A stretch of 64,000 nt of DNA from Cereibacter azotoformans (lineage in GTDB: Bacteria > Pseudomonadota > Alphaproteobacteria > Rhodobacterales > Rhodobacteraceae), in assembly GCA_017599285.1 (NCBI GenBank), contig JAGFXX010000001.1, positions 2,542,001-2,606,000 on the forward strand. The letters run 5' to 3'. The notes beneath the pieces are model-generated. The model saw only the letters and a list, made by a program, of their open reading frames with translations, had not been told where the DNA came from and made no database searches. The position numbers and the translations under genes are program-made. This document shows, piece after piece, positions 9,391 through 17,649 of the stretch. Position 1 is the stretch's first letter; every line of letters starts with the position of its first letter.

Positions 9391-9653
9391 AGTCCCCCCC
9401 GAAGGTTGGCGACCTCTGTAAGCCGGACCGCGAGTTGCCCTGCCTGATCGCCCTCGAGTTCGGTCAGCTCGCCCCGCCCGATCAGCCGGTCGCCGACATA
9501 AAGGTCCACGGGATCATCCACGCGCCGATCAAGCGCCAGAACCGCGTCTCGCTGCAGTTTCAGCAGCTCGCGCACGGGGGGGCGCGCCCGCCCGACCGAG
9601 ATGGTGATCTCGATCGGGACCTGGCTGAAAGGGTTCGGGTCGGCCTCATCCAT
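9387..9653 (-). CDS. fliN: Flagellar motor switch protein FliN (short form)
   Basis: C-ring component that helps set rotation direction and docks export cargo. Almost the whole 88-residue protein is one SpoA domain: VPIEITISVGRARPPVRELL, then LQRDAVLALDRRVDDPVDLY, VGDRLIGRGELTEL and VRLTEV. It lacks the longer N-terminal extension of enterobacterial FliN. The start is ATG 9653, which overlaps the end of fliH by 8 bases; its stop overlaps the fliP start. Confidence 0.92.
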   Translation of the reverse strand: MDEADPNPFSQVPIEITISVGRARPPVRELLKLQRDAVLALDRRVDDPVDLYVGDRLIGRGELTELEGDQAGQLAVRLTEVANLRGGL

Positions 9654-10239
9654 GACGGATCTCCTTTTGGTCGAGATCGAAGAAGCTGCGCACCGCGCCC
9701 GCGATCTCATTCACCGCACGGTCCAGGTCCACACATGTCTCCGCACCTCCCAGACGCAGCGACACCTGCCCGTCTCCGAGGCTTGGCTCGTCCACAAGGG
9801 ACAGCGGAAGTCCCGTCGCCGGACCGAGCAGCGCCTCGATCTCCGGGCGGACCGAGGGATTGACCAGGATCGTGACGGGGGCGTCGGCCATCTGCTCGGC
9901 GAGGGGCATCAATGTCTCGAGCACCACCGGAGCCAGCGTTTCCCGCGCCATCTCGGGTAGAATGCGGCCAATGAGCGCCTCCATCAGGGGCTCCATGGCG
10001 CGCAGAACATGCATGCGCGCTTCGTGAAACGTGAAGCCCAGCGCCTGCATGTTCCTTGAGAGGTCGCTGTGCAGGCGCGCCTGATCCGCCGCCTGCGCCT
10101 TGACCGCGTCCTCCCAGCCGGCACTGTAACCCTCTTCGTAGGAGGCCAGGCGGCCGTTCTCGATGGCCGTTGCGTCCGTGACGACAAGATCCGATGCCGC
10201 TTCAGCCTCGACCTCGAATGTCTCGAGCCGGATCGCCAT
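9646..10239 (-). CDS. fliH: FliH-like flagellar export ATPase regulator
   Basis: Likely the peripheral stator of the flagellar export ATPase FliI. Sequence identity to known FliH is weak by eye, but the position between fliF and fliN, the length (197 residues), the acidic N-terminus, the YEEGYSAGWEDAVKAQAADQ segment followed by a helical region, and the C-terminal part with PVTILVNPSVRPEIEALLG all fit. Start ATG 10239 overlaps the fliF TGA (TGATG); a GTG three bases upstream is possible. fliI itself is not in this window. Confidence 0.8.
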   Translation of the reverse strand: MAIRLETFEVEAEAASDLVVTDATAIENGRLASYEEGYSAGWEDAVKAQAADQARLHSDLSRNMQALGFTFHEARMHVLRAMEPLMEALIGRILPEMARETLAPVVLETLMPLAEQMADAPVTILVNPSVRPEIEALLGPATGLPLSLVDEPSLGDGQVSLRLGGAETCVDLDRAVNEIAGAVRSFFDLDQKEIRHG

Positions 10240-11870
10240 CACGGCGCCTCACGCTGCGGTTCCATCCAGCCTCGCAGGATTTCAACCGACTCGGCCTGCC
10301 GTTCCTCGATCAGTCGGCGCAAGCGCGCGACGGGATCGGGTTCGTCGTCGAAATCCAGCGGAGCCGAGGCCACCATCGGGAAATCGGGCAGATCAGTGCT
10401 GTCGTCGATTTCCCCCGTCAGCGCCTCGTTGGTGCCGCCGTAGCCGGGCAGGGCGAGCGGCGGCGTCACTGGCGACAGCGCCGGATCGCGCCGCGCGGTC
10501 AGCACCGGCCGCACGACGAACAGGCCCAGAATCAGCGCCACGAGTGCCAGAACCGCTATCTGGATCAGGCTCATCAGGTCGAAGCTGCCCAGGCGCCCCA
10601 GCATACCGGCCTCTGCCAGTGTGCCGAGGTCCGGCGGCGTCTCGAAGATCAGCGATCGCAGGGTCAGCCTGTCTCCGCGCGATTCGTCCAGCCCGACGGC
10701 CGCGCCGACCAGTTCGCGAAGCACCGCCAGTTCCTCTTCCGGCCGAGGTTGCCAGGTCAGCTGTCCATCCTCCCCGGCCATTCGGACACCATCGACCAGC
10801 ACGGCGACCGTGAGGCGCCGGACCGTGCCGGGCTGGCGCAGAAGCTCGCGCTGCGTCTGCGACACCTCGAAGTTGGTTGTCTCGCGCGTCTCGCTCGAGT
10901 TCGACTTGCCGGCAGAGCCGCCAGCGGCATCGCCTTCCGGCAAGTTCGAGGCCACCGTCACGTCGGGCGCGGGCTGTGTGGACGAACTGGTCTTTTCCTG
11001 CAATTCCGATGAGATCGGCACGCGCCCCTTCGGATCGAAGGTCTTCTCCACGATCGTCTCGCTCGCGGTCTCGACATCCAAGCTGACTTCGACGACCGCA
11101 CGGCCCGGCCCGACCCGCGCCTCGAGCAGGCGCTCCACGTTGCGGCGCAGTTCTGCTGCGCGGGTGCCGGCTGTGCCCGCGATGCCGTCTCCGGTGTCAC
11201 CCGCCCGGATGAGTCCGCCAACCGTGTCGATCACCGAGACATCCTCAGGCTGCATTCCCGCCACGGCGGAGGCGATCAGGTGCTTGAAGGCCCGTGCCTG
11301 TTCCATGGTGAGGTTTCCGCCCGATGTCGTCACCGTGACGCTGGCCGTGGGCCTGCGCTCGCGCTGAAAGAGTTGCGCGGCGGCTGGTGCGATATGCACG
11401 CGCGCCGCCTTGACCGGCGGACTGGCAAGGATCGTCCGGGCAAGCTCTCCTTCCTTCGCGCGCAGATAGGCGGCATCGAACATCTGCGACGTTGTTCCGA
11501 AGCCGGACAGTCCGTCGAGCAGTTCGTACCCCGCCGTGCCCGTGGCAGGGAGACCTTCACCCGCCAGCTTCATTCGCAGCTCATCCCGCCGGCTCGCATC
11601 GACGTGGATCGAATCGCCCTGCACCTCATATGCCACGCCCTGCGCTTCGAGAGCCGCGACGACCTCGCCCGCAACCGCACCCTGCAGGCCCGCATAGAGA
11701 AGGGCCATGCGCGGCTTGTTCGCGAACTGCGACAGGCCGAATATGGCAAGGAACATGGCCACCGTCGCCCCGACGACGATGGCGCGGCGGCGCCCGTCAA
11801 GATCGTTCCAGATGGAAATCAGATTCTGCACTTCGGTCTCCGACTTGGGGCTTCTGCCTCGCCGGACCAT
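10239..11870 (-). CDS. fliF: Flagellar MS-ring protein FliF
   Basis: Inner-membrane ring that nucleates assembly of the basal body. Two membrane segments flank a large periplasmic part: about residues 32-52 (IVVGATVAMFLAIFGLSQF) and about 430-455 (SLIQIAVLALVALILGLFVV). In between are the ring-building motifs, including GLPATGTAGYELLD with a TSQMFDAAYLRAKEGELART segment and VKAARVHIA. The 543-residue protein starts at ATG 11870; the frame is open to a TTG three bases earlier, which is less likely. It is divergent from fliL with 74 bases between them. Confidence 0.95.
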   Translation of the reverse strand: MVRRGRSPKSETEVQNLISIWNDLDGRRRAIVVGATVAMFLAIFGLSQFANKPRMALLYAGLQGAVAGEVVAALEAQGVAYEVQGDSIHVDASRRDELRMKLAGEGLPATGTAGYELLDGLSGFGTTSQMFDAAYLRAKEGELARTILASPPVKAARVHIAPAAAQLFQRERRPTASVTVTTSGGNLTMEQARAFKHLIASAVAGMQPEDVSVIDTVGGLIRAGDTGDGIAGTAGTRAAELRRNVERLLEARVGPGRAVVEVSLDVETASETIVEKTFDPKGRVPISSELQEKTSSSTQPAPDVTVASNLPEGDAAGGSAGKSNSSETRETTNFEVSQTQRELLRQPGTVRRLTVAVLVDGVRMAGEDGQLTWQPRPEEELAVLRELVGAAVGLDESRGDRLTLRSLIFETPPDLGTLAEAGMLGRLGSFDLMSLIQIAVLALVALILGLFVVRPVLTARRDPALSPVTPPLALPGYGGTNEALTGEIDDSTDLPDFPMVASAPLDFDDEPDPVARLRRLIEERQAESVEILRGWMEPQREAP

Positions 11871-11886
11871 CAATGGCGGATGTGGC

Positions 11887-11919
11887 TTAACAATCGGTTA
11901 GGAGGATCTCGCCTATAGA
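11887..11919 (+). promoter_or_regulatory. CtrA box and -10 element ahead of fliL
   Basis: TTAA at 11887-11890, seven bases, then TTAG at 11898-11901: a near-consensus CtrA site (TTAA-N7-TTAA). A TATAGA -10-like hexamer lies at 11914-11919, so the CtrA box sits over the -35 position as in CtrA-activated promoters. The fliL start with its AAGGAG ribosome site follows 25 bases later. In C. sphaeroides the Fla2 genes are known to depend on the CckA/ChpT/CtrA pathway. Activity here is inferred. Confidence 0.6.
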
Positions 11920-11944
11920 TCGACTGCGAGGGAAGGAGTCGATC

Positions 11945-12430
11945 ATGGCGGATGCGGCGGCGGATCAAGTCGAAACGGGAAAGAAGCGGTCACTGATGCC
12001 GTTGATTGGCGGCGCTGTCCTTGCCCTGGCGCTGGGCGGTGTCGGATTCTACGCGACCTGGTCGGGCCTGATCCTGTCTCCGACAGGGCACGGCGGTCCG
12101 ACGGTGGAGGCGGGCCCGGTTCCTCTGCCCGATATCGCCTTCGTGCCCGTTGATCCGATCGTCATCAGTCTGGGCCGCGATACGACCCTTTCTCATCTGC
12201 GATTCACCGCGCAGCTCGAGGTTGCGAAGGCCAATGCGGCCGATGTCGCGCTCCTCATGCCGCGGATCATCGATGTCATCAACGGCTACCTGCGGGCCGT
12301 GGCCGTCTCGCGCCTGGAGAACCCCGGCGCGCTGGTCGAACTGCGCGCGCAGATGCTGCGCCGCATCCAGATGGTCACCGGAGAAGGCCGCGTGCGTGAC
12401 CTTCTGGTGACCGAATTCGTGCTGAACTAG
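11945..12430 (+). CDS. fliL: Flagellar basal-body-associated protein FliL
   Basis: Single-pass inner-membrane protein that associates with stators and modulates torque. Short cytoplasmic N-terminus, one membrane segment (about residues 18-42, LMPLIGGAVLALALGGVGFY), then a periplasmic stomatin-like domain (FVPVDPIVISLG, LRFTAQLEVAKANAADVALL, and C-terminal VRDLLVTEFVLN). The 161-residue length is typical. Start ATG 11945 has a strong AAGGAG six bases upstream. First gene of the rightward operon that includes motA. Confidence 0.93.
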   Translation: MADAAADQVETGKKRSLMPLIGGAVLALALGGVGFYATWSGLILSPTGHGGPTVEAGPVPLPDIAFVPVDPIVISLGRDTTLSHLRFTAQLEVAKANAADVALLMPRIIDVINGYLRAVAVSRLENPGALVELRAQMLRRIQMVTGEGRVRDLLVTEFVLN

Positions 12431-12439
12431 GAGGCGAGA

Positions 12440-12826
12440 GTGGATTTCATTGCGGACATCCTGATGGCCGGCGGTGCATTCGGCGCCGCCCTTTACTGCT
12501 ATGTCCTGTCTCAGCGGCTCAAGCGCTTTTCGACGCTCGAGGGGGGGATGGGCGGTGCGATCGCCGTGCTGTCCTCTCAGGTGGACGAGATGACCCGCGC
12601 GCTGGAGAAGGCGCGCGGTGCGGCCATGGTCTCGGCCAGTTCCCTCGAATCGCTGACGGAGCGGGCCGAGGCGGTTGCGGCCCGACTCGAGCTCTTGCTC
12701 GCCTCGATGCACGACCTGCCCGACACGGGTGGGGATCCGCGTGCCGAGCAGGAGGCCGAGGCCGAGCGACGTCTCCGCTTCGTGCGCCGCCGTTCCTACC
12801 GCGATGAAGCCGAGGCGCGCGCATGA
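12440..12826 (+). CDS. Small membrane-anchored protein of the flagellar operon
   Basis: I do not recognise a named family. The 128-residue product has one N-terminal hydrophobic segment (about residues 2-24, FIADILMAGGAFGAALYCYV), then a helical, probably coiled-coil cytoplasmic part rich in Ala, Glu and Arg (VDEMTRALEKARGA, LTERAEAVAARLELLLASM) and a very basic C-terminus (RRLRFVRRRSYR). The start is GTG 12440 with an AGGAGG site 5 bases upstream. It begins 9 bases after fliL and its stop overlaps the next start (ATGA), so it is clearly cotranscribed. A scaffold or motor-accessory role is a guess. Confidence 0.75.
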   Translation: MDFIADILMAGGAFGAALYCYVLSQRLKRFSTLEGGMGGAIAVLSSQVDEMTRALEKARGAAMVSASSLESLTERAEAVAARLELLLASMHDLPDTGGDPRAEQEAEAERRLRFVRRRSYRDEAEARA

Positions 12827-13383
12827 CGTCCCGTCGCTTTCGCGCGCGCGGTGCCCTCGTGCTGCTCGCGTTGCTTCTCGCGTCCTCAGCCGCGATGCGT
12901 CTGGGCTCGGGCATTGGAGCCGCGATGGCGCGGGCCCCGGAGACGTCGGTGTCCGATGCGCCTCTCACCTGCCCGGAGCCGCCTCTCGCCCTTGCCGAGG
13001 CACTGCGCGAACGCGAAGCGGAGGTTCGGGCGCAGGAGCAGGCGATGGAGGACCGAAGGGCCGCACTCGACGAGGCGGAAGTGCTTGTGCGAGAGCGGCT
13101 TGCCGAACTGGCGGCAGCCGAGGCTTCCCTGAGCGAGACCATCGCGCGAGCCGACGGAGCCGCCGAGAACGATGTGGCCCGCCTCACCAGCGTCTATGAG
13201 TCCATGAAGCCGAAGGAGGCTGCGGCGCTGTTCGAAGCCATGGCTCCGGAATTTGCGGCGGGCTTCATGGGCCGCATGCAGCCCGAGGCGGCCGCGGCCG
13301 TCATGTCCGGCATGTCGCCGGAGGCGGCTTACAGCGTCAGCGTCCTGCTCGCCGGGCGGAATGCGCTCGCGCCCACGGAGTGA
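12823..13383 (+). CDS. MotE-like periplasmic chaperone with MgtE-N type domain
   Basis: The 186-residue product has a basic N-terminus and signal anchor (about residues 9-25), a Glu/Ala-rich coiled coil (about 55-110, ALREREAEVRAQEQAMEDRR), and a C-terminal MgtE N-terminal-like helical domain (VYESMKPKEAAALFEAMAPE, then GFMGRMQPEAAAAVMSGMSP). This layout is that of rhizobial MotE, the periplasmic chaperone needed for MotC folding in Sinorhizobium. The ATG overlaps the preceding stop. Its presence two genes before a large secreted protein behind motA makes a similar chaperone role plausible, but this is inference. Confidence 0.7.
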   Translation: MTSRRFRARGALVLLALLLASSAAMRLGSGIGAAMARAPETSVSDAPLTCPEPPLALAEALREREAEVRAQEQAMEDRRAALDEAEVLVRERLAELAAAEASLSETIARADGAAENDVARLTSVYESMKPKEAAALFEAMAPEFAAGFMGRMQPEAAAAVMSGMSPEAAYSVSVLLAGRNALAPTE

Positions 13384-13439
13384 GGCTTTCTTAACGCCGC
13401 CCTGCGAAGGTCGGCCGCACCACAAGCAGGAGGTTGGTC

Positions 13440-14309
13440 ATGTTCGGGATCGTCGGCGTCATCGTGCTGTTCGTGATGGTGTTCGGCGGCTACATGATGG
13501 CCGGCGGAAAGATCGGCATCATCCTGAAGGCGTTGCCGTTCGAGATGATCATGATTGGCGGCGCTGCGGTTGGCTCCTTCCTGCTCTCCAACGACCTCTC
13601 TGCGGTCAAGCAGACCCTCAAGGACGTCGGAAAGGTATTCAAGGGGCCGCGCTGGAAACCGGCAGACTACCGGGACCTGTTGTGCCTGCTGTTCGAGCTT
13701 GTGCGGATTGCCAAGGTCAATCCTGTCGGCCTCGAGGAGCATATCGAGAATCCGGAGGCGTCCCCGGTCTTCTCGCGCTATCCGAAGATTCAGCACGATC
13801 ACGACGCGATCGAACTGATTTGCGATACGCTCCGCGCGGCTTCAATGAACTACGATGATCCGCATCAAGTCGAAGAGGTGCTCGACAAACGAGTCGAGAA
13901 GGCGCAGCACCACGCCCTTCATTCCAGCCATGCGCTGCAGTCCATGGCAGATGCGCTGCCGGCCCTGGGGATTGTCGCCGCCGTTCTGGGGGTGATCAAG
14001 ACCATGAGTTCCATCGACCAGCCGCCGGAGATTCTCGGAAAGATGATCGGCGGTGCGTTGGTGGGAACATTCCTCGGCGTCTTTCTGGCCTACGGTCTCG
14101 TCGGTCCGTTCGCGACCCGCGTGCGGGCCGTGATCGAGGAGGATGGCCATTTCTACAATCTGATCCGCGAGGTGCTGATCGCCAATCTCCACAATCACCC
14201 GGCAAACATGTGCATCGAAGTCGGGCGGCAGAATACACCGCATCATGTCCGGCCCAGTTTCACGGACCTCGAGGAAGCGATCCGCGCCCTGAAGCAGGAG
14301 GCGGCATGA
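13440..14309 (+). CDS. motA: Flagellar stator protein MotA
   Basis: Proton-channel subunit of the flagellar motor. Four hydrophobic segments are visible: residues 1-24 (MFGIVGVIVLFVMVFGGYMM), about 33-52, and a later pair at about 165-185 (MADALPALGIVAAVLGVIK) and 200-225 (GGALVGTFLGVFLAYGLVGP). The cytoplasmic loop ends with LPALGIVAAVLGVIKTM, the family signature. At 289 residues it is the alphaproteobacterial form. ATG 13440 has AGGAGG 7 bases upstream; an in-frame TTG at 13434 is unlikely. motB is not adjacent. Confidence 0.95.
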   Translation: MFGIVGVIVLFVMVFGGYMMAGGKIGIILKALPFEMIMIGGAAVGSFLLSNDLSAVKQTLKDVGKVFKGPRWKPADYRDLLCLLFELVRIAKVNPVGLEEHIENPEASPVFSRYPKIQHDHDAIELICDTLRAASMNYDDPHQVEEVLDKRVEKAQHHALHSSHALQSMADALPALGIVAAVLGVIKTMSSIDQPPEILGKMIGGALVGTFLGVFLAYGLVGPFATRVRAVIEEDGHFYNLIREVLIANLHNHPANMCIEVGRQNTPHHVRPSFTDLEEAIRALKQEAA

Positions 14310-16315
14310 CAAGGATTGGCATGGGCTCCGTCCTCACGCTCCTGGCCGCAAGCGCCGTTGCAAACGCAGAGCCGGTGGTCGTACGTACGGGGGAGCATCC
14401 GGGCTTCACGCGCCTTGTTGTGGAGGACGCCGGCATCCGGGCCTGGACGCTCGGCCGGACGGCCGAGGGCTACGCACTTCGCCTGTCCCCCGGAGGTCGC
14501 ACGTTCGCCTTGTCGAACGCCTTCCGCGTGATCACGCGCCAGCGCCTGGGATCTCTGGAGCCGGCTCCGAACGGCGATCTCAGGATCGGTCTTTCCTGCG
14601 CCTGTCACATCACGCCCACCGAGATCCGGCCCGGCGTGATCGTGCTTGATATTCATGATGGGGCAGCCCTCGCGGGGGCTGCCCACGAAAAGCCCCTGCC
14701 GCAGCCCGGCGTGGCCGAGATCAGGCCGCGTGCCCGCCCCGTTTCCTCTCCGCCTCCCTACGACTGGCGGACCGTCGATAGGCGGCCGTTCGAAGCTGCG
14801 CCCGCGCCGCCCTTGGAGCAACCGTTCGTAGCAGCCATGCGTCAGTCGTTGGTCGAGCAACTCAGCCGCGGCTCGGCTGCCGGAGCTGTCGATTTCGTCG
14901 AGAAGACGCCCGTTGCGGCAAGCGCTGCACCTGCGACCGATCCTGGAGCGAATGTTCGGATCCTGCCGGAGCCGGGCTACGGAATCTCGGTGCTCCAGCA
15001 CGATCCTGCTAAGCTCACCGCCACGGGCGCCGAATGTCCGGCGGATGAGAGGATGGATGTTGCTTCCTGGCTCGACGGTCGGCCCGTAGCCGAGCAGATG
15101 AGTGCGGCGCTTTCGGGTCTGACCGGTGAATTCGACCAGCCTCGGCCGGAGGCCATTGCGGCTGCTGTCCGCTTCTACCTCGGTCTCGGCTTCGGGGCAG
15201 AGGCCCGGCTCCTGCTTGAGACCTTCACGTTCGAAAGCGCCGACCGTGAGACATGGGAGACGATGGCGCGTGTGCTCGACGGTGAAAGACAGCCGGGTGG
15301 ACCACTGTCGTCGATGGCAAGCTGCGATACGGCCGCCGCGCTTTGGTCGGTACTCGCTGATCCGCCCACGAGCAGCCGGGCTGTCAATGCTCCCGCCGTA
15401 TTGCGTGCCTTCTCCTCGCTGCCGCGACACCTGCGCCAGACGCTTGGGCCCCGGCTGGCCGAGACGCTCATGAATCTGGGCGATCTGGCAAATGCCGAAG
15501 GCATCCGGCAGATCATGATGCGAGGCAGCACGGACCCGAGCGCTGGCGTGACCCTGACGGAGGCGCGCCTCATGATGGTCACAGGGGAACCCCTTCCTCT
15601 CGCCGATCTTGAGCGCGTAAAGGCGGAGCCGGGTTCCATGAGCGGCGAGGCTCTTGCGCTGCTGATCGAACGGAAGGCCGCTTATGGGGAGGCTCCGACG
15701 GCAGACGATGTGCTGCAACTGGCGGCCATGCATCATGAAGCTCGAGGAACCAGGCTGGAGGCAAGACTGGGCCGAGCTTACCGACTTGCCCTTGCTTTGA
15801 GCGGTGACTTCGATCAGGCCTTTGCGCGTCACGACCTTGCACCTGAAGCGGACGAGGATGTCTGGCGCCTTCTCGCGGCGTTTGGACCCGACAGCAGCCT
15901 GCTGGAACATGCAGTTCTGGCCGACTCTGATCCGCGTCCACCGCTGCCTCAAGCCACGCGCCAGGCCTTGGCGGACCGGCTGCGCTCTCTCGGCCTGGAG
16001 GCATCAGCCGACCGATGGTGGAGAGGGGACGACGCGACCAAGGATAGCGCCGCCATCATGCCCCCGCTTCACTTTATCACGCAAGGGACTGACGAAGTTA
16101 TCCCGCCAGTGCCCGCGGCTGGCGCCAGTGGGGCAGATCGTCCAGAGGATGAGGTGCGAGCGACAGCCGATGATGCGCCTCAGGCGGCCTCTGCAAGCCA
16201 GGCGGTCGTGACGCCGGAGAAGGCCGCTGTTTCTCTCCACCATGGTCGGAACGCCCTCGAAGAGAGCGTCCGCACGCGCCAGAAGATTGAAGACCTGCTG
16301 CGCCCGCTCCGTTGA
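14306..16315 (+). CDS. Large secreted protein of unknown function downstream of motA
   Basis: Start ATG 14306 overlaps the motA stop (ATGA), so it is translationally coupled to motA. A signal peptide is visible (MTRIGMGSVLTLLAASAVANA). Residues about 22-115 (TGEHPGFTRLVVEDAGIRAW, FRVITRQRLGSLEPAPNGDL) look like a beta-rich AMIN-type domain. A proline-rich linker follows, then a long alpha-helical, repeat-like part (about 270-600) with DLANAEGIRQIMMRG and similar segments that could be TPR-like. The last part is polar with a helical tail. The 669-residue length and position recall periplasmic MotC of rhizobia, but no sequence identity is obvious to me. Confidence 0.7.
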   Translation: MTRIGMGSVLTLLAASAVANAEPVVVRTGEHPGFTRLVVEDAGIRAWTLGRTAEGYALRLSPGGRTFALSNAFRVITRQRLGSLEPAPNGDLRIGLSCACHITPTEIRPGVIVLDIHDGAALAGAAHEKPLPQPGVAEIRPRARPVSSPPPYDWRTVDRRPFEAAPAPPLEQPFVAAMRQSLVEQLSRGSAAGAVDFVEKTPVAASAAPATDPGANVRILPEPGYGISVLQHDPAKLTATGAECPADERMDVASWLDGRPVAEQMSAALSGLTGEFDQPRPEAIAAAVRFYLGLGFGAEARLLLETFTFESADRETWETMARVLDGERQPGGPLSSMASCDTAAALWSVLADPPTSSRAVNAPAVLRAFSSLPRHLRQTLGPRLAETLMNLGDLANAEGIRQIMMRGSTDPSAGVTLTEARLMMVTGEPLPLADLERVKAEPGSMSGEALALLIERKAAYGEAPTADDVLQLAAMHHEARGTRLEARLGRAYRLALALSGDFDQAFARHDLAPEADEDVWRLLAAFGPDSSLLEHAVLADSDPRPPLPQATRQALADRLRSLGLEASADRWWRGDDATKDSAAIMPPLHFITQGTDEVIPPVPAAGASGADRPEDEVRATADDAPQAASASQAVVTPEKAAVSLHHGRNALEESVRTRQKIEDLLRPLR

Positions 16316-16386
16316 ATTCCTGTGTCCTGACCACCGCTTGCGGACGATGACATCGTCGGCCAGTCTGATCCAGATGGCGTGCGCAG

Positions 16387-16410
16387 CAGGTCAAGCTTCG
16401 GCTTGTCCTG
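16387..16410. terminator. Hairpin between the motA operon and galU
   Basis: A 10-base stem with one T-T mismatch around a TTCG loop (CAGGTCAAGC / GCTTGTCCTG). It lies about 70 bases past the end of the rightward flagellar operon and about 110 bases past the galU stop on the other strand, so it could serve both convergent operons. There is no T-run, so it may be only a partial or Rho-aided end. Nothing else is recognisable in the 202-base gap. Confidence 0.35.
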
Positions 16411-16517
16411 CCGCGAGTGGAAGACAGGCTACAGCCGGGCGATGCCGGTCAGCGGCTCACGATCCGCACGCGAGCAAAGCCGCGTCCAGGTCACGACGGC
16501 GCCGGTCCGGGTTCCGG

Positions 16518-17411
16518 TTACTGGGCCGCCCTCTCGAGAGCCATCATGTCGTTCAGGTATCCCGAGAATTCATCGCGCAACTCGGGTCGGGCGAGTCCAA
16601 AGGCCACCGTCGCCTGCAGGAAGCCGGCCTTCGAGCCGCAATCGTAGCGCTGGCCGCGGAACCGGAAGCCATACACCTTGCCCGAACCCTCGATCTCCTC
16701 GGCGATGGCGTCTGTCAGCTGGATTTCGCCGCCTGCACCTTCCTTCTTGCGGTTCAGGTTGTTCAGCACCTTTGGCGTCAGGATGTAACGCCCGATCACC
16801 GCGAGGTTCGAAGGCGGATTTGCCTTCGGTTTCTCGACCATCCCGTTGACCTTGACGATCGAGCCCATGTCTTCCTCGACCGAGAGCACGCCGTAGGCCG
16901 AGGCTTTCTCGGGCGGCACCTCCATCGCGGCCACCATGTTGCCGCCGGTCTGCTCATACGCCTCCACCATTTGCTGGAGGCACGGCTTCTCGGCCGCGAT
17001 TACGTCGTCGGGCAGCATCACGGCGAAGGGCTCGTCTCCGATCAGCCGCCGGGCGCACCAGACGGCGTGGCCGAGGCCCAGGGCCTTGTGCTGGCGGACG
17101 TAGGCGATGGCGCCACTTTCCATGTTGGTGCTTTCCAGCACCTCGAGCAGATGCTCCTTGCCCGGCTTCTTCAGCGCCGCCTCGAGTTCCGGGGCATTGT
17201 CGAAATAATCCTCGAGCGCGCTCTTGCCGCGCGAGGTGACGAAAATGAATTCCTTGATGCCGGCCGCCCGCGCCTCGTCGATCGCATATTGGATCAGGGG
17301 GCGGTCAACCAGCGTCATGATCTCTTTCGGGATCGACTTGGTCGCCGGCAGAAAGCGCGTCCCAAGCCCTGCGACCGGGAAAACGGCTTTGGTAACCTTC
17401 TTTGTTGTCAT
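16518..17411 (-). CDS. galU: UTP-glucose-1-phosphate uridylyltransferase
   Basis: Makes UDP-glucose from UTP and glucose-1-phosphate for LPS, exopolysaccharide and membrane sugars. The nucleotidyltransferase signature VFPVAGLGTRFLPATKSIPK is at residues 9-28, with DRPLIQYAIDEA soon after and the usual later motifs VMLPDDVI and VEKP. The 297-residue length is normal. I chose ATG 17411 (MTTKKVTKAVFP); longer starts add residues with no family match. About 240 bases separate it from kdsB; I see no strong promoter there, though one is expected. Confidence 0.96.
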   Translation of the reverse strand: MTTKKVTKAVFPVAGLGTRFLPATKSIPKEIMTLVDRPLIQYAIDEARAAGIKEFIFVTSRGKSALEDYFDNAPELEAALKKPGKEHLLEVLESTNMESGAIAYVRQHKALGLGHAVWCARRLIGDEPFAVMLPDDVIAAEKPCLQQMVEAYEQTGGNMVAAMEVPPEKASAYGVLSVEEDMGSIVKVNGMVEKPKANPPSNLAVIGRYILTPKVLNNLNRKKEGAGGEIQLTDAIAEEIEGSGKVYGFRFRGQRYDCGSKAGFLQATVAFGLARPELRDEFSGYLNDMMALERAAQ

Positions 17412-17649
17412 AGCTCTCACTCTGCTTCGCCTGCCCTGATCCGCAGGCACCGTGCAACTTACACGGAGTTGGAACCCACCGCACCTTGTCGCGGAGATAT
17501 GTCGGCAATTAGGCGCCGGTAGGGAAAGTTCCCTCCTGTGGATAAGATTCTACAGAAAATCCACCGGGCCGCACATCGGAAAGACGCAGGTGCGCCGCTT
17601 TTTGCAGGTGCCAAGTCGATCAGCCGAAAGGCGCAATCCGCGGCCGCAA

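Noticed and set aside
13384..13439. TTAA half-site before motA as a CtrA box
   Set aside because: No second TTAA seven bases away; only a half-site.
14661..14684. Hairpin GGGCAGCC / GGCTGCCC as a terminator
   Set aside because: It lies within the coding sequence of the 669-residue protein and has no T-run; probably chance in GC-rich DNA.
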